A DNA stretch of 64,000 nt from Oligoflexus tunisiensis (GCF_001748245.1 NZ_BDFO01000001.1:6229346-6293345), one strand, 5' to 3'; shown: positions 24,083-32,998, numbered from the stretch's first letter. Translations and numbers: made by a program. The notes: a model not told the origin generated them from the letters alone.

Positions 24083-25309
24083 ATGAAGGCAAAAAGTATC
24101 TTGAAACTGTTGGCGGGACTGGTTTTGATAGGTCTCGGCCTGGTTTTGACCCTTGCCTTTCGCATTCACAATTTCCCGCAGGTTGAAGCGTACTTTGAGG
24201 CTCCTGGGAACCGCAAAATCCAGAAGGATGAAGTCGGCCAGTGGCAGTATGTTCGCCAGCTTTATACGGAAATGGAAGCCACGGGCGAAGAATTCAAAGG
24301 CTGGGACGAAAGCCAGCAGGATAAGTGGAAATATGCCATTGCTTTCCTGGCCTACGGCATGCCGTCCATGGCCATGATCAAGCCCGACGAAGCCCCCATG
24401 GCGGCTTATTACCTTTCGGTGATGATCCACAAAATGAAAGCCAAAAAAGTCTGGAGTGACTGGCAGCGCCATGGTTTCGGCGACGATCCCATCTGCAAAG
24501 ACAACCTTATGTACAAGGGCCACTTGAACCTGATGTACGGCCTCTATCAGCTGATGACCGGCTCCGACCGCTATGCGAAGGAATTCACCTGGCTCACGCA
24601 AAAAATTGTTGAGGAGATCGAGCAATCCAAGGAAGGCCCATACCGCGGCGTGGCCTGTGAACCCGACCGCTATTTCGTGCAATGCAATGCCGTCGGCCTG
24701 CTCAGCCTGGAAATTTATGATCGCATCTATGGAACACCCTACGCAAAGTACGAAGGCGCCGAGGTCATGCAATTCGTGCGGGAGCGCCTCATCGATCCGG
24801 AAACCGGCCTCTATCGTGAAGCCTATCATCCCTCCCATGACCTTGCGATTCCCTATCTGAGCGGCTCGACCAATGCCTGGACCATGGTCATGCTGCGACC
24901 CTTCGATAAGGAATACCAGGCGAAGATTTACCCGAAATGGAAGAAAATCTTCGTGCGCGAATACGGGCCTTTTGCAGCGGTGCGGGAGTCGCGCCACGGA
25001 GGTCCCTCACGCCTCGCGACTCTGTTTGGAATGCTGGCTGCCAAGGAATTTGGTGATCAGGAATTGTTCGGCAGGCTGCGCAATACGGTGGATCTCGGCG
25101 GCTTTTTGCATCAGGACACCGAGCGGGGCTATCTGAGATACGGCACCGCCAATAACACGATGCTGAACGGCCTGGTTTTGTCGTTCAAACTGCATGTCGG
25201 CTGGCAGAGAATACTGGATCACACCTGGCCACAGCCTGAAGCGCTGCCCCCTGTGCCGGAAATCAGTGCGATACAAGCCTTCGATCTTATGGAAACACGA
25301 ACCTTTTAA
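24083..25309 (+). CDS. Linalool dehydratase/isomerase-like membrane-anchored protein
   Basis: About 408 residues. One N-terminal transmembrane segment (ILKLLAGLVLIGLGLVLTL) anchors a long alpha-helical domain that resembles the (alpha/alpha)6 barrel of linalool dehydratase/isomerase (LDI). Conserved sites are visible: MYKGH (Met143, His147; compare LDI Met125/His129) and CEPDRYFVQC (Cys192 and Cys201, the same nine-residue spacing as LDI Cys171/Cys180). LDI interconverts geraniol, linalool and myrcene by removal and addition of water; the substrate here is unknown. AAAGGA precedes the ATG at 24083; the open frame from 24041 lacks a ribosome site. The stop overlaps the convergent CorC-type gene by 4 bases. 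Confidence 0.75.
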   Translation: MKAKSILKLLAGLVLIGLGLVLTLAFRIHNFPQVEAYFEAPGNRKIQKDEVGQWQYVRQLYTEMEATGEEFKGWDESQQDKWKYAIAFLAYGMPSMAMIKPDEAPMAAYYLSVMIHKMKAKKVWSDWQRHGFGDDPICKDNLMYKGHLNLMYGLYQLMTGSDRYAKEFTWLTQKIVEEIEQSKEGPYRGVACEPDRYFVQCNAVGLLSLEIYDRIYGTPYAKYEGAEVMQFVRERLIDPETGLYREAYHPSHDLAIPYLSGSTNAWTMVMLRPFDKEYQAKIYPKWKKIFVREYGPFAAVRESRHGGPSRLATLFGMLAAKEFGDQELFGRLRNTVDLGGFLHQDTERGYLRYGTANNTMLNGLVLSFKLHVGWQRILDHTWPQPEALPPVPEISAIQAFDLMETRTF

Positions 25310-26646
25310 CCGCCTTCGGCTTCCACCACCCGTTGATGCTCCGGCTGCGGCTGGTGCACCAGGATTTTGTCCACGCGGCGGCCATCCATATCCACGACCT
25401 CGATACGCAGGTGATCGAGAAGAATCACATCGCCTTCGCGCGGAATACGGCCCATCTGCTTCATGATCAGACCGGCGATGGTCTGGATATCCTCGCCCTC
25501 GGTAAAGTGCGAGAAGTCGACTTCGAAGATCTCTTCAAACTCATGCACTGATGTCATGCCGTCGAGCAGTATCGAACCATCCTCGCGACGGCTCAACTTC
25601 GACTCGTTCGCCAGGGGACCGTGAGGCAGGGCTCCGACCAAAGCCTCCATCATGTCGATCATGGTCAGCATACCGGCCATGCCCCCGTATTCATCGATCA
25701 CGATGGCGACGTGCGCCCCCTTTTCCTTGAAGCTTTCCAGCACATCCAGCACCGAAACGGATTCCGGCACCATCATGGGTTCCATCATGCACTGGCGGAT
25801 GTCCCAGGTCTGGGGATTTTTCGCGATCGCATAGAGCATGCGCTTGGCCGATAACAAACCGACCAGGTTATCCACCTGGCCGTCATACACGGGAAAATAG
25901 GTGTGACGCGTTTCCATCACACGTTCCAGAATCTCATCCAGACTGTCACTGACATCGAAGCTTTCAATCTTGGTCCGCGGGGTCATGATATCACCCGCCG
26001 ACAGGCTGCCGAGCCGCAGCGTGCGCTTGATGATGGTCTCCTCGCCCTGTTCAAAGATCCCGGCTTCCGTACCCTGCTCGACGAGGAGTTTGACTTCCTC
26101 TTCCGTCACCTGAGGTTCCTTGACCCGATCCAGACCGAGAATGCGCAGAAACCATTCCGTGGAAAAGGAGAGAAAGCGAACCGCCGGCCTGGAGATCGCC
26201 GACAAAAGACGAATGGAACGCGCCACGGAGGCCGCAGTTTGTTCCGGATTCGTCAGAGCCACGCGCTTGGGAACGAGTTCACCCAGAATCAGCGAAAAAT
26301 ACGAAGAGATCACCACGACCACGCCGAGGCCGATGCCATCAGCCCAGGGCGCAAGCAGGGGAATGTCGGATTCAATCCAGAAGGCCAGCTTTGCGGAAAT
26401 GGTCGAGCCCCCGAAGGCACCGACCAGCACTCCGACCAGTGTAATGCCGACCTGGACCGAAGCGAGCAGATCCGAGGGCGCTTCAATGAGCGCAAGAGCC
26501 ACGCGGGCTCCCACCTTGCCTTGATTGGCCAGGGTTTGGAGTCGCACCTTGTTCGAAGAAACGATGGCCATCTCGGACATGGCAAGAAAGGCGTTGAGCA
26601 GAATCAAGGCCAGGATAACCAGAACTTCGAACACGATGGAATCCAA
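25306..26646 (-). CDS. CNNM/CBS/CorC-domain membrane protein (hemolysin C-like, UPF0053)
   Basis: A 446-residue protein with an N-terminal CNNM transmembrane domain (~1-190, with LNAFLAMSEMAIVSSNKVRL and ILGELVPKRVAL), a pair of CBS domains (~205-330, GDIMTPRTKIESFDV ... VAIVIDEYGGMAGMLTMIDMMEALVG) and a C-terminal CorC/HlyC domain (~345-430, IQTIAGLIMKQMGRIPREGD). Such proteins are implicated in Mg/Co efflux; the older hemolysin name is historical. The start is TTG, with GAGGAG 7 bases upstream. It follows the pepA-type gene by 18 bases on the same strand and is likely co-transcribed. Confidence 0.9.
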   Translation of the reverse strand: MDSIVFEVLVILALILLNAFLAMSEMAIVSSNKVRLQTLANQGKVGARVALALIEAPSDLLASVQVGITLVGVLVGAFGGSTISAKLAFWIESDIPLLAPWADGIGLGVVVVISSYFSLILGELVPKRVALTNPEQTAASVARSIRLLSAISRPAVRFLSFSTEWFLRILGLDRVKEPQVTEEEVKLLVEQGTEAGIFEQGEETIIKRTLRLGSLSAGDIMTPRTKIESFDVSDSLDEILERVMETRHTYFPVYDGQVDNLVGLLSAKRMLYAIAKNPQTWDIRQCMMEPMMVPESVSVLDVLESFKEKGAHVAIVIDEYGGMAGMLTMIDMMEALVGALPHGPLANESKLSRREDGSILLDGMTSVHEFEEIFEVDFSHFTEGEDIQTIAGLIMKQMGRIPREGDVILLDHLRIEVVDMDGRRVDKILVHQPQPEHQRVVEAEGG

Positions 26647-26664
26647 AATCGATCTCCTCTTCCG

Positions 26665-28182
26665 TTATAAACCAAAACTCTGCAAAACACCGGCCAGGCA
26701 CTGAACAGCCTGCCCACTGCCGCCAGCCTCACGCAGAGCACCGCGCTCGCCGTCCGTCCACGCATAAATATCCATATGCGAGAACGGATAGCCCTTGGCA
26801 AATTCCGCCAGAAACAGAGCCGCGGTGATGGCACCTCCGTAGGAGCCGGTTGCGCAGTGATTGATGTCCGCAACATTGGTTTCCAGACGCGGGCGATAAC
26901 CATCAAAGAGTGGCATCCGCCACATCAGGTCGCCCCACTCCTGTGCGCGCTGGCTGATAACCTGGGCCAGCGCTTCGTCGGTGCTGAAGAAGCCGGCCAC
27001 ATCCGATCCCAAACCAATTTTGATCGCACCGGTCAGCGTTGCCACGACCATGATGGCCGCGGGCTTGTCGGCTCCGCTTTGGGAAGCGGCCACAGCCATC
27101 GCATCGGCCAGGATCAGGCGCCCTTCGGCATCGGTATTATGAATTTCAACCGTCATTCCATTCCTTGCCCGCAGGATATCGCCGGGTCGATAGGAGCGCC
27201 CGGAAACGGCATTTTCCGCCAACGGGATATAGACATCAAGCGGACGCGCAAAGCCACTGCGTGTCATCCAGTAGAGAGCGCCCACGGCTGCGGCCGCACC
27301 GCCCATGTCCTTTTTCATGAGGCGCATGCCAGCAGGATCCTTGAGATCAAGACCACCGCAGTCAAAAGTAATGCCTTTTCCGACCAGCGCCAGGGGGGCT
27401 TCCGTTTTGCCGTCCGGACGGTAACGCAGATGCACGAGGCGGGGCTTTTGCTCCGAGCCCTGACCGACGCCGAGCAGAAGACCCATGTTTTCCTTTTGCA
27501 GGCGGGCCTCATCCCAGATGTCGACGCTCATGCCAGGCGTCTCGCTAAAGAGATCGCGGATGGCGCCGGCAAATGTTTCAGGATTCAGAAGATTCGGCGG
27601 GGAATTCACCAGGTGACGCGCCACGTTCGTCCCCATGGCCAGCGCCTGGGCTTCCTCTTTCAGCTCGGCTTTCACCGCAAGGCCCAGGACGGGCAAAGCC
27701 GCCGGTTGAGCCGCCACGGCCTGCTTATAGGAATAGGCCGCCAGTTCCAGACCCACGAGGGCGCCGAGGATTTCCCGATCCTGACAGGATTCAAAGCGGA
27801 CATTGATTTTCTGCGCTTTGAGCTTGCGCGCTTCCGAGACCGCACGCCCCACCAGATCACGCGCCTGACCATAGGCGCTGGGCGCCAGCAGGCCACCATC
27901 ACGCTTCTGCGCTTCCGTGGGCGACTTCGGCCGCATCAGAATCACCGGTCTTTGCTGACCGCTGAGAACAAACAGTTCACCTTCATCAAAATTCGCCACA
28001 CGATTTTGCCAGGCGGGTATCGTATCCTTGACGAAGCTCAGGCAACGGTCCTTGGGGACCTCACCACCGCAGTACACCAGTTCCACATCACTCTCATCCA
28101 AAGCGCTGACAGCTTGCGCCAGCCAACTCTTCATATTCCAACCCACGAGGCTGGTCACGGGACCGCTCTTGTTCTGATTCAT
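26665..28182 (-). CDS. pepA: Leucyl aminopeptidase (M17)
   Basis: A 505-residue M17 aminopeptidase that removes N-terminal residues from peptides in the cytoplasm using two metal ions. Signatures: LVGKGITFDCGGLDLK (metal-binding Lys and Asp; Cys replaces the usual Ser/Thr), MKKDMGGAAAAVGA, PLAENAVSGRSYRPGDI and the family signature NTDAEGRLILADA. The N-terminal domain is divergent, as is usual. The ATG at 28182 lies after a moderate AGGAGCA site. The promoter probably lies in the 28183-28487 divergent region. First gene of a pair with the CorC-type gene. Confidence 0.92.
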   Translation of the reverse strand: MNQNKSGPVTSLVGWNMKSWLAQAVSALDESDVELVYCGGEVPKDRCLSFVKDTIPAWQNRVANFDEGELFVLSGQQRPVILMRPKSPTEAQKRDGGLLAPSAYGQARDLVGRAVSEARKLKAQKINVRFESCQDREILGALVGLELAAYSYKQAVAAQPAALPVLGLAVKAELKEEAQALAMGTNVARHLVNSPPNLLNPETFAGAIRDLFSETPGMSVDIWDEARLQKENMGLLLGVGQGSEQKPRLVHLRYRPDGKTEAPLALVGKGITFDCGGLDLKDPAGMRLMKKDMGGAAAAVGALYWMTRSGFARPLDVYIPLAENAVSGRSYRPGDILRARNGMTVEIHNTDAEGRLILADAMAVAASQSGADKPAAIMVVATLTGAIKIGLGSDVAGFFSTDEALAQVISQRAQEWGDLMWRMPLFDGYRPRLETNVADINHCATGSYGGAITAALFLAEFAKGYPFSHMDIYAWTDGERGALREAGGSGQAVQCLAGVLQSFGL

Positions 28183-28487
28183 TTATTGTTTGCTCCTGAC
28201 TCACCAGACTGTAAAATGAAAGTCACCTAATTTAGCAGTTCATGGGGCGCTTGGTAACTCTCTTCACATGCCCGTCATGAAAGGCCAGGCACCCGATCCC
28301 GGCATTCATTTTGGTGTCTCATCTTAATCTTAACCCCATGATATAAATAGATTATTTTTGATCTGGACACAATCAGGATTTTTCCTGAAATTTCCTCTGA
28401 TTAGTGATAGACATTTTTGGCCACGCTCTTATATTGAGGTTCCCAATAGCGAACACTGAGAGTGATGGCTCGCCAACAGGAGATTAT
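28183..28487. promoter_or_regulatory. Divergent intergenic region between pepA and the ferredoxin gene
   Basis: This AT-rich 305-base gap has no convincing ORF. For pepA (minus strand) TTGTGT (28372-28367), a 17-base spacer and TATTTA (28349-28344) form a plausible promoter. For the ferredoxin gene see the entry at 28408-28435. Between them sits an inverted repeat TCAGGA-tttt-TCCTGA (28373-28388), which could be an operator or simply a short hairpin. Confidence 0.4.
28408..28435 (+). promoter_or_regulatory. Promoter candidate for the ferredoxin-nth unit
   Basis: TAGACA (28408-28413), a 16-base spacer and TATATT (28430-28435); each box matches the sigma-70 consensus at five of six bases. Transcription would begin near 28442, giving a leader of about 45 bases. 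Confidence 0.5.
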
Positions 28488-28769
28488 ATGCCAAAAGTAC
28501 ACATAACAACAGACAATCTCACGCTGGAAGTCAAAGACGGCTATGCGTTGATCGACATGTGCGAAGAGCACGATACGTCCATACTCTTCGGTTGCCGTGA
28601 CGGCGCCTGTGGGGCCTGTATGGTCAAGATCATCGAGGGCGCGGACAACATCAGCCCGATCCAGGATGATGAGAAGGATTTCCTTGAAACCATGGCCGCT
28701 GAACCGAACGAACGCCTCGCCTGTCAGTGCAAAGTGTTCGGCGATGTGAAATTGGAAGTTTCCGAATAA
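28488..28769 (+). CDS. 2Fe-2S ferredoxin (plant/adrenodoxin type)
   Basis: A 93-residue electron carrier. The [2Fe-2S] ligands are visible as CRDGACGACM (C-x4-C-x2-C) and a fourth Cys in RLACQCKV about 30 residues later. Other features are the usual beta-grasp opening (VHITTDNLTLEVKDG) and an acidic surface. I choose ATG 28488 with AGGAG 6 bases upstream rather than the longer frame from 28404, which would begin inside the promoter. It lies 25 bases before endonuclease III, itself an iron-sulfur enzyme. Partner reductase not in the window. Confidence 0.9.
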   Translation: MPKVHITTDNLTLEVKDGYALIDMCEEHDTSILFGCRDGACGACMVKIIEGADNISPIQDDEKDFLETMAAEPNERLACQCKVFGDVKLEVSE

Positions 28770-28794
28770 GCAAGACAGTCCAGGGAGGATACTT

Positions 28795-29457
28795 GTGCCA
28801 CGCCTTGCCTCCCTCGCTCGCCGTCGCGAAGCCGTCATCCAAATTCTGGAAAAATTGCGCGAGCAAAATCCTGATCCGCGTTGCGAACTGATCTATTTCA
28901 CCGATTATCAGCTGCTGGTCTCGGTCGTGCTGTCCGCGCAGGCCACCGACAGGCAGGTGAACAAGGTGATGGAACCGCTTTACGCGCAGGGTTTTACGCC
29001 CGAGGTGATGCTCGGCTGGGGTGAGCAGGGATTTTTACAGCGCATTCGTTCGATCGGGCTCGCGCCCACGAAAGCGAAAAATGTCGCCAAACTTACAGCG
29101 ATACTGATGGAGAAATATCAGGGTCGTGTGCCGCAGACCCGCGAGGAGCTGGAGGCTTTGCCGGGCGTCGGACGGAAAACGGCCAACGTGATTCTCGGCG
29201 AACTCCATCGCCATCCGACGCTCGCGGTCGATACGCACGTGTTTCGCGTGACCCAAAGGCTGGGTCTTCACGAGGAAAAAGCGGCAGAAAAAGCCGAAAT
29301 GGTTCTGCTCGATCTGGTGCCGCCCTCGTATCTGCCGGCGGCCCATCACTGGTTTATTCTGCTGGGCCGTTATGTGTGCAAGGCTCGCGTGCCGGAATGC
29401 GAGCGCTGCGTTTTGAATCAGATCTGCCCCAGCTCAAGCGTCCGGCGTAGGCTCTAA
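28795..29457 (+). CDS. nth: Endonuclease III (DNA glycosylase/AP lyase)
   Basis: A 220-residue base-excision-repair enzyme removing oxidised pyrimidines. Landmarks: LSAQATDRQVNKV, the helix-hairpin-helix with catalytic Lys (LPGVGRKTANVIL), the catalytic Asp (AVDTHVFRV), and the C-terminal [4Fe-4S] cluster CKARVPECERCVLNQIC (C-x6-C-x2-C-x5-C). The start is GTG behind GGGAGGA. Length and all key residues are normal. Its 3' end overlaps the convergent maf gene by 24 bases. Confidence 0.95.
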   Translation: MPRLASLARRREAVIQILEKLREQNPDPRCELIYFTDYQLLVSVVLSAQATDRQVNKVMEPLYAQGFTPEVMLGWGEQGFLQRIRSIGLAPTKAKNVAKLTAILMEKYQGRVPQTREELEALPGVGRKTANVILGELHRHPTLAVDTHVFRVTQRLGLHEEKAAEKAEMVLLDLVPPSYLPAAHHWFILLGRYVCKARVPECERCVLNQICPSSSVRRRL

Positions 29458-30075
29458 GTCCCAGGGCCCCATCGGCTGGGTCAGGGTATTGATCCCGAGC
29501 TTGCGCAGTTCCCTGAGCAGGGCCAGAACCGGCAGACCGATAATGGTGGTATGATCGCCGTCCACCCAATCAAAAAGCTGCGCGCCCTTGTTTTCATACT
29601 GATAGCAGCCGGCGCAGCCTTCCCATTCGCGCGTGCGCAGATACGCTTCCAATTCATCGGATGTCAGCGTGCGCATGCCCAGAGTGGCTGTGATGACCTC
29701 CGAGGACAAAAGTTTCGGCGAAGGCCGATCGGCTTCGTAATACGCGAGACTGAAGGCACTGTGCAGACGATGCACCTGACCGGAGAATTCCCGCAAACGC
29801 AGCCGCGCTTCATCTTCATCCTCGGCCTTGCCAAAGGCCCGCCCCTGGAATTCCAGGACCTGGTCGGCGGCGATGACGATGGAATTCTCATGGACGATGC
29901 CCACACTCATGGCTTTGGCTTCAGCCCGCAAACGCGCGGTTTGCAAGGGGTCGGCACCTTCGATAGCATCTTCATCGCATTGCGGCGCGATTCCGAACAC
30001 CTGGATCCCCGATTGCTCCAGCAAAACCCGCCGGAAACGCGAGGTCGAGGCTAAGACGAGACGATTGATCTTCAA
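29434..30075 (-). CDS. maf: Maf-like nucleoside triphosphate pyrophosphatase
   Basis: A 213-residue member of the Maf/Ham1-like family, which hydrolyses non-canonical or methylated nucleotides (dTTP/UTP or m7GTP classes) and was first named from septum-formation effects. The N-terminal LVLASTSRFRRVLLEQSGI box, IVIAADQVLEFQGRAFGKA and the C-terminal DHTTIIGLPV block are present. The central substrate-specificity loop is GCAGCYQYENKGAQLF, longer than in the simplest members. The overlap with nth is 24 bases, tail to tail. Confidence 0.88.
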   Translation of the reverse strand: MKINRLVLASTSRFRRVLLEQSGIQVFGIAPQCDEDAIEGADPLQTARLRAEAKAMSVGIVHENSIVIAADQVLEFQGRAFGKAEDEDEARLRLREFSGQVHRLHSAFSLAYYEADRPSPKLLSSEVITATLGMRTLTSDELEAYLRTREWEGCAGCYQYENKGAQLFDWVDGDHTTIIGLPVLALLRELRKLGINTLTQPMGPWDLEPTPDA

Positions 30076-30134
30076 CGCTGGCTCCTATACAATGCGGCGA
30101 CGCGGAAACGCCACTACGACATAGAAGGACGGAT

Positions 30135-31319
30135 ATGGAAACCAAGGATACCGCATCTCAATTGATCCCAGAAGAATTTTTAGCTCTGGCGAACGATCCC
30201 GGATCCTTGACCTCCAGGACCGCCGCACGCTTCGCTGTGAGCCCGCACAGTTTCATCAACTGGCGCTGGCAAATGAAGCATCAGGTGACGGATGCTGCGC
30301 AGGCCGCGTCCGTTCTGCAATTAAAGACCAGTGAAGAACGTGGTTTTTCGGAGCTGCAGAAGCTTTTCAATGCCGGCATCACGCCTTACTATATGGGATT
30401 GATGCTCCCCAAAATCGAAGCCGGTGAAGATGATTGCCCGATTCGCCTGCAGGCGCTGCCGCGGGTCGAGGAACTGAAAGATTCCCTCGGCGTGGCGGAT
30501 CCTCTCTCAGAAGTTCCCCATTCGCCGGTTCGGGAAGTGGTGCATGTGTATCCGGATCGTGTGGCTTTCTGTGTGGCCCAGCTTTGTCCGGTTTACTGCC
30601 GCTATTGCTTTCGCAAAAGACGCGACGACGAAGTGGGCCTCCATTTCAACCGCACAATCCTTGATAACGGCATCCAGTATATCGCAAGCAATCCGGCCAT
30701 CCGCGATGTTCTGATTACCGGTGGTGACGCATTCATGGCGTCGGATCAGGCCCTGGAGCAGCTCGTGCAGCGGATTCGAGCGATTCCTCATGTGGAAATC
30801 ATTCGCTTTGGAACCCGTACTCCTGTGACGCTGCCTTATCGCGTGACGGCGAAACTGGCCCGTATGCTGGCTCAGTATCATCCGATTTATGTGAACACGC
30901 ATTTCAACTGTGCCGAGGAAATTACGCCGGAAGCGGCCCAGGCGGTGGCCAATCTTGTGAATGCCGGCATCCCTGTGGGCAATCAGGCCGTGCTTCTGCG
31001 CGGCGTGAATGATTCCCCGGAACGCATGATGGCCCTCTGCCGTGGGCTTCTTCGGATTCGCGTGCGGCCTTACTATGTGTTTCATCCGCACGCTGTCGAA
31101 GGCACTGAGCATCTGCGCGTTTCGGTGCGCCGCGGCCTCGAGGTGATGAAATCGCTAAGGGGCAATATCACCGGTCTTGGCATTCCCACCTATGCGCTCG
31201 ATACACCATCCGGCAAGGTGCCGATCAATCACAACTATGTGCTGGGTCACGACGGAGAGGATCTGATTTTGGAGACGATCCGGGGCGAAATCTGGCGCGA
31301 AGTGGGTGTCTTCCATTGA
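30135..31319 (+). CDS. KamA-family radical SAM aminomutase (lysine 2,3-aminomutase-like)
   Basis: A 394-residue radical SAM protein. The cluster-binding motif is CPVYCRYCFRKR (C-x3-C-x2-C), followed by GGDAFMASD and the C-terminal TPSGKVPI, where the Lys is the expected PLP anchor. Family members convert lysine to beta-lysine or, as EpmB, act on lysine used to modify EF-P. No efp or epmA gene lies in the window, so either role is possible. GAAGGA precedes the ATG. The stop codon overlaps the TTG start of the flavoprotein gene (TTGA), so the two are translationally coupled. Confidence 0.88.
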   Translation: METKDTASQLIPEEFLALANDPGSLTSRTAARFAVSPHSFINWRWQMKHQVTDAAQAASVLQLKTSEERGFSELQKLFNAGITPYYMGLMLPKIEAGEDDCPIRLQALPRVEELKDSLGVADPLSEVPHSPVREVVHVYPDRVAFCVAQLCPVYCRYCFRKRRDDEVGLHFNRTILDNGIQYIASNPAIRDVLITGGDAFMASDQALEQLVQRIRAIPHVEIIRFGTRTPVTLPYRVTAKLARMLAQYHPIYVNTHFNCAEEITPEAAQAVANLVNAGIPVGNQAVLLRGVNDSPERMMALCRGLLRIRVRPYYVFHPHAVEGTEHLRVSVRRGLEVMKSLRGNITGLGIPTYALDTPSGKVPINHNYVLGHDGEDLILETIRGEIWREVGVFH

Positions 31320-32491
31320 AGGACGCACGCCGCATAGCTGTCATCGGCAGCGGACCGGCCGGCCTCATGGCGACTGATGGACTCGCCAGCGCGGGTCATG
31401 CGGTGACTCTTTTTGAAAAGCGCAAAGGCCTCTCCTGGAAACTCTATATCGCCGGGGGATCGGGGCTGAATGTCAGCAACAGTCTGCCGCTCGATCTTTT
31501 TGCAAAGCATTACACGGGTCCGGCCGCGCATTGGCAGGACTGCCTGAAGGCCTTTGGACCTCAGGCCTGGCTGCAGTTTATCGAGGAAAAATTAGGCATC
31601 GGCACCTTTCTCGGCACAAGCCAACGTTATTTTGTGGAAACGATGCACGCAGCGCTTCTCGTGCGCAACTGGAAACGGCGCCTCGAAGGGCTCGGGGTGA
31701 CGATCACGCTGAATACACCGATCACGGATTTTCGCCGTGCGGCAGCAGGCTGGGAGCTTTGGCGAGAGGAGCAAAGTCAGGGCACCTTCGATGCTCTGGT
31801 TTTTGCGCTCGGTGGCGGCAGCTATGAGCCGGCGGAGAGCCTGGCCTGGCCGGCGATGTTTACGAGCAAAGGCCTTGTTTTTAAGCCTTTTGAGCCCTCC
31901 AATACCGGTTTTGAAGTGGCATGGCCCGCCGCCTTTCTTCAGGAAGCGGAAGGCCAGCCGATCAAGAATATCCGTCTCATCTCCGCACGCGGCGAACGCA
32001 AGGGTGATCTTGTCATCACACAGTATGGACTGGAAGGAACGCCGATATACTTTGCCGGCATGAGCGGCCTTGTGCATCTGGATCTCAAGCCGGATCTGAC
32101 CGAGGAACAGATCGTTCAGCGCCTGCAAAAGACTCGGGAAAATCTTTCACCCATGCGGCGCGCTCAAAAATTTTTGCAGCTGAGTCCAGGCAGCAAGGCT
32201 TTGCTCTTTCATAAGGCGCCGGCCGCCGCGATCCGGGATGTGCCGGGGCTCGCGCATGTGATCAAAAATTTTCCGCTGGAACTGGAGCGGCCGCGCCCTT
32301 TGAGTGAGTCGATCTCAGCCTCGGGTGGCCTCGCCTGGGAGAATTTCGACGAAAATCTGATGCTGAAATCCCTGCCGGGAGTTTACTGTGCCGGAGAAAT
32401 GCTCGACTGGGACGCCCCAACCGGCGGCTTTTTGATCCAGGCCTGCGTCGCGCAGGGTCATTGGATCAGCGACCATCTATCCTTTGGCTGA
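31316..32491 (+). CDS. TIGR03862-type FAD-dependent oxidoreductase
   Basis: A 391-residue flavoprotein of the HI0933/BaiN-like group. The FAD-binding Rossmann motif is at the very start (IAVIGSGPAGLMATDGL), with FEKRKGLSWK and AGGSGLNVSNS after it, a FVETMHAALLV stretch, and the C-terminal FAD-contact block GVYCAGEMLDWDAPTGGFLIQ. The reaction is unknown. The start is TTG overlapping the KamA stop by 4 bases. Its 3' end overlaps the convergent AHSA1 gene by 15 bases. Confidence 0.82.
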   Translation: MKDARRIAVIGSGPAGLMATDGLASAGHAVTLFEKRKGLSWKLYIAGGSGLNVSNSLPLDLFAKHYTGPAAHWQDCLKAFGPQAWLQFIEEKLGIGTFLGTSQRYFVETMHAALLVRNWKRRLEGLGVTITLNTPITDFRRAAAGWELWREEQSQGTFDALVFALGGGSYEPAESLAWPAMFTSKGLVFKPFEPSNTGFEVAWPAAFLQEAEGQPIKNIRLISARGERKGDLVITQYGLEGTPIYFAGMSGLVHLDLKPDLTEEQIVQRLQKTRENLSPMRRAQKFLQLSPGSKALLFHKAPAAAIRDVPGLAHVIKNFPLELERPRPLSESISASGGLAWENFDENLMLKSLPGVYCAGEMLDWDAPTGGFLIQACVAQGHWISDHLSFG

Positions 32492-32926
32492 GCACACGAT
32501 CTCCAGCATTTTCAAAGCTTCCATCCAGGCCTCATGCGCCGTCTCACGCGACTCCTCGTCGGCGAGCGAAGGCCCTTCCTCGGTCACAAGCAACTCAACA
32601 ATACGCGGTGCCACTTCTGCAAAGTTGACGGTGACCAGGGTTTCCACTTTGGTGCCAGGCGCCATCGGGCCTTCATAGACCCAGGTTTGGACCAGGAGAT
32701 GCGCGGGCTCCAGCTGTTTGTATTCCCCCGTGACCACATGCAGCTCCTTGGGATTGTCCTCGGCACGTGTTTCAAAGCGGAATTGACCCCCGACCTTGGC
32801 ATCCACCACGGCGCGCTCCGGTCCCCAACGCTGCAGGAGTTGCGGCGTGATCCAGGCGGCAAAGACCTCCTGAATCGGAGCGTGGATCGTATACCTGACT
32901 GTCAAAGCATTCGTGGAGCTTGCCAT
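32477..32926 (-). CDS. AHSA1/SRPBCC-domain protein
   Basis: A 149-residue single-domain START-like protein. The typical opening is present (VRYTIHAPIQEVFAAWITPQ, WGPERAVVDAKVGGQFRF), as is the strand pattern GEYKQLEPAHLLVQTWVYEG, then VTVNFAEVAPRIVELLVTEEG. It is probably a small hydrophobic-ligand-binding protein; many homologues are uncharacterised. A promoter lies about 45-70 bases upstream of the ATG. The 3' end overlaps the flavoprotein gene. Confidence 0.82.
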   Translation of the reverse strand: MASSTNALTVRYTIHAPIQEVFAAWITPQLLQRWGPERAVVDAKVGGQFRFETRAEDNPKELHVVTGEYKQLEPAHLLVQTWVYEGPMAPGTKVETLVTVNFAEVAPRIVELLVTEEGPSLADEESRETAHEAWMEALKMLEIVCSAKG

Positions 32927-32969
32927 GTTCGATCACCTTGTCCTGACAACGAAAAAGCCTGTTCCTTCC

Positions 32970-32998
32970 ATGATACATTGTGATTCCTTCATGGACAA
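32970..32998 (-). promoter_or_regulatory. Promoter for the AHSA1 gene
   Basis: On the minus strand TTGTCC (32998-32993), a 17-base spacer and TATCAT (32975-32970), giving a predicted leader of about 37 bases. Confidence 0.5.
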
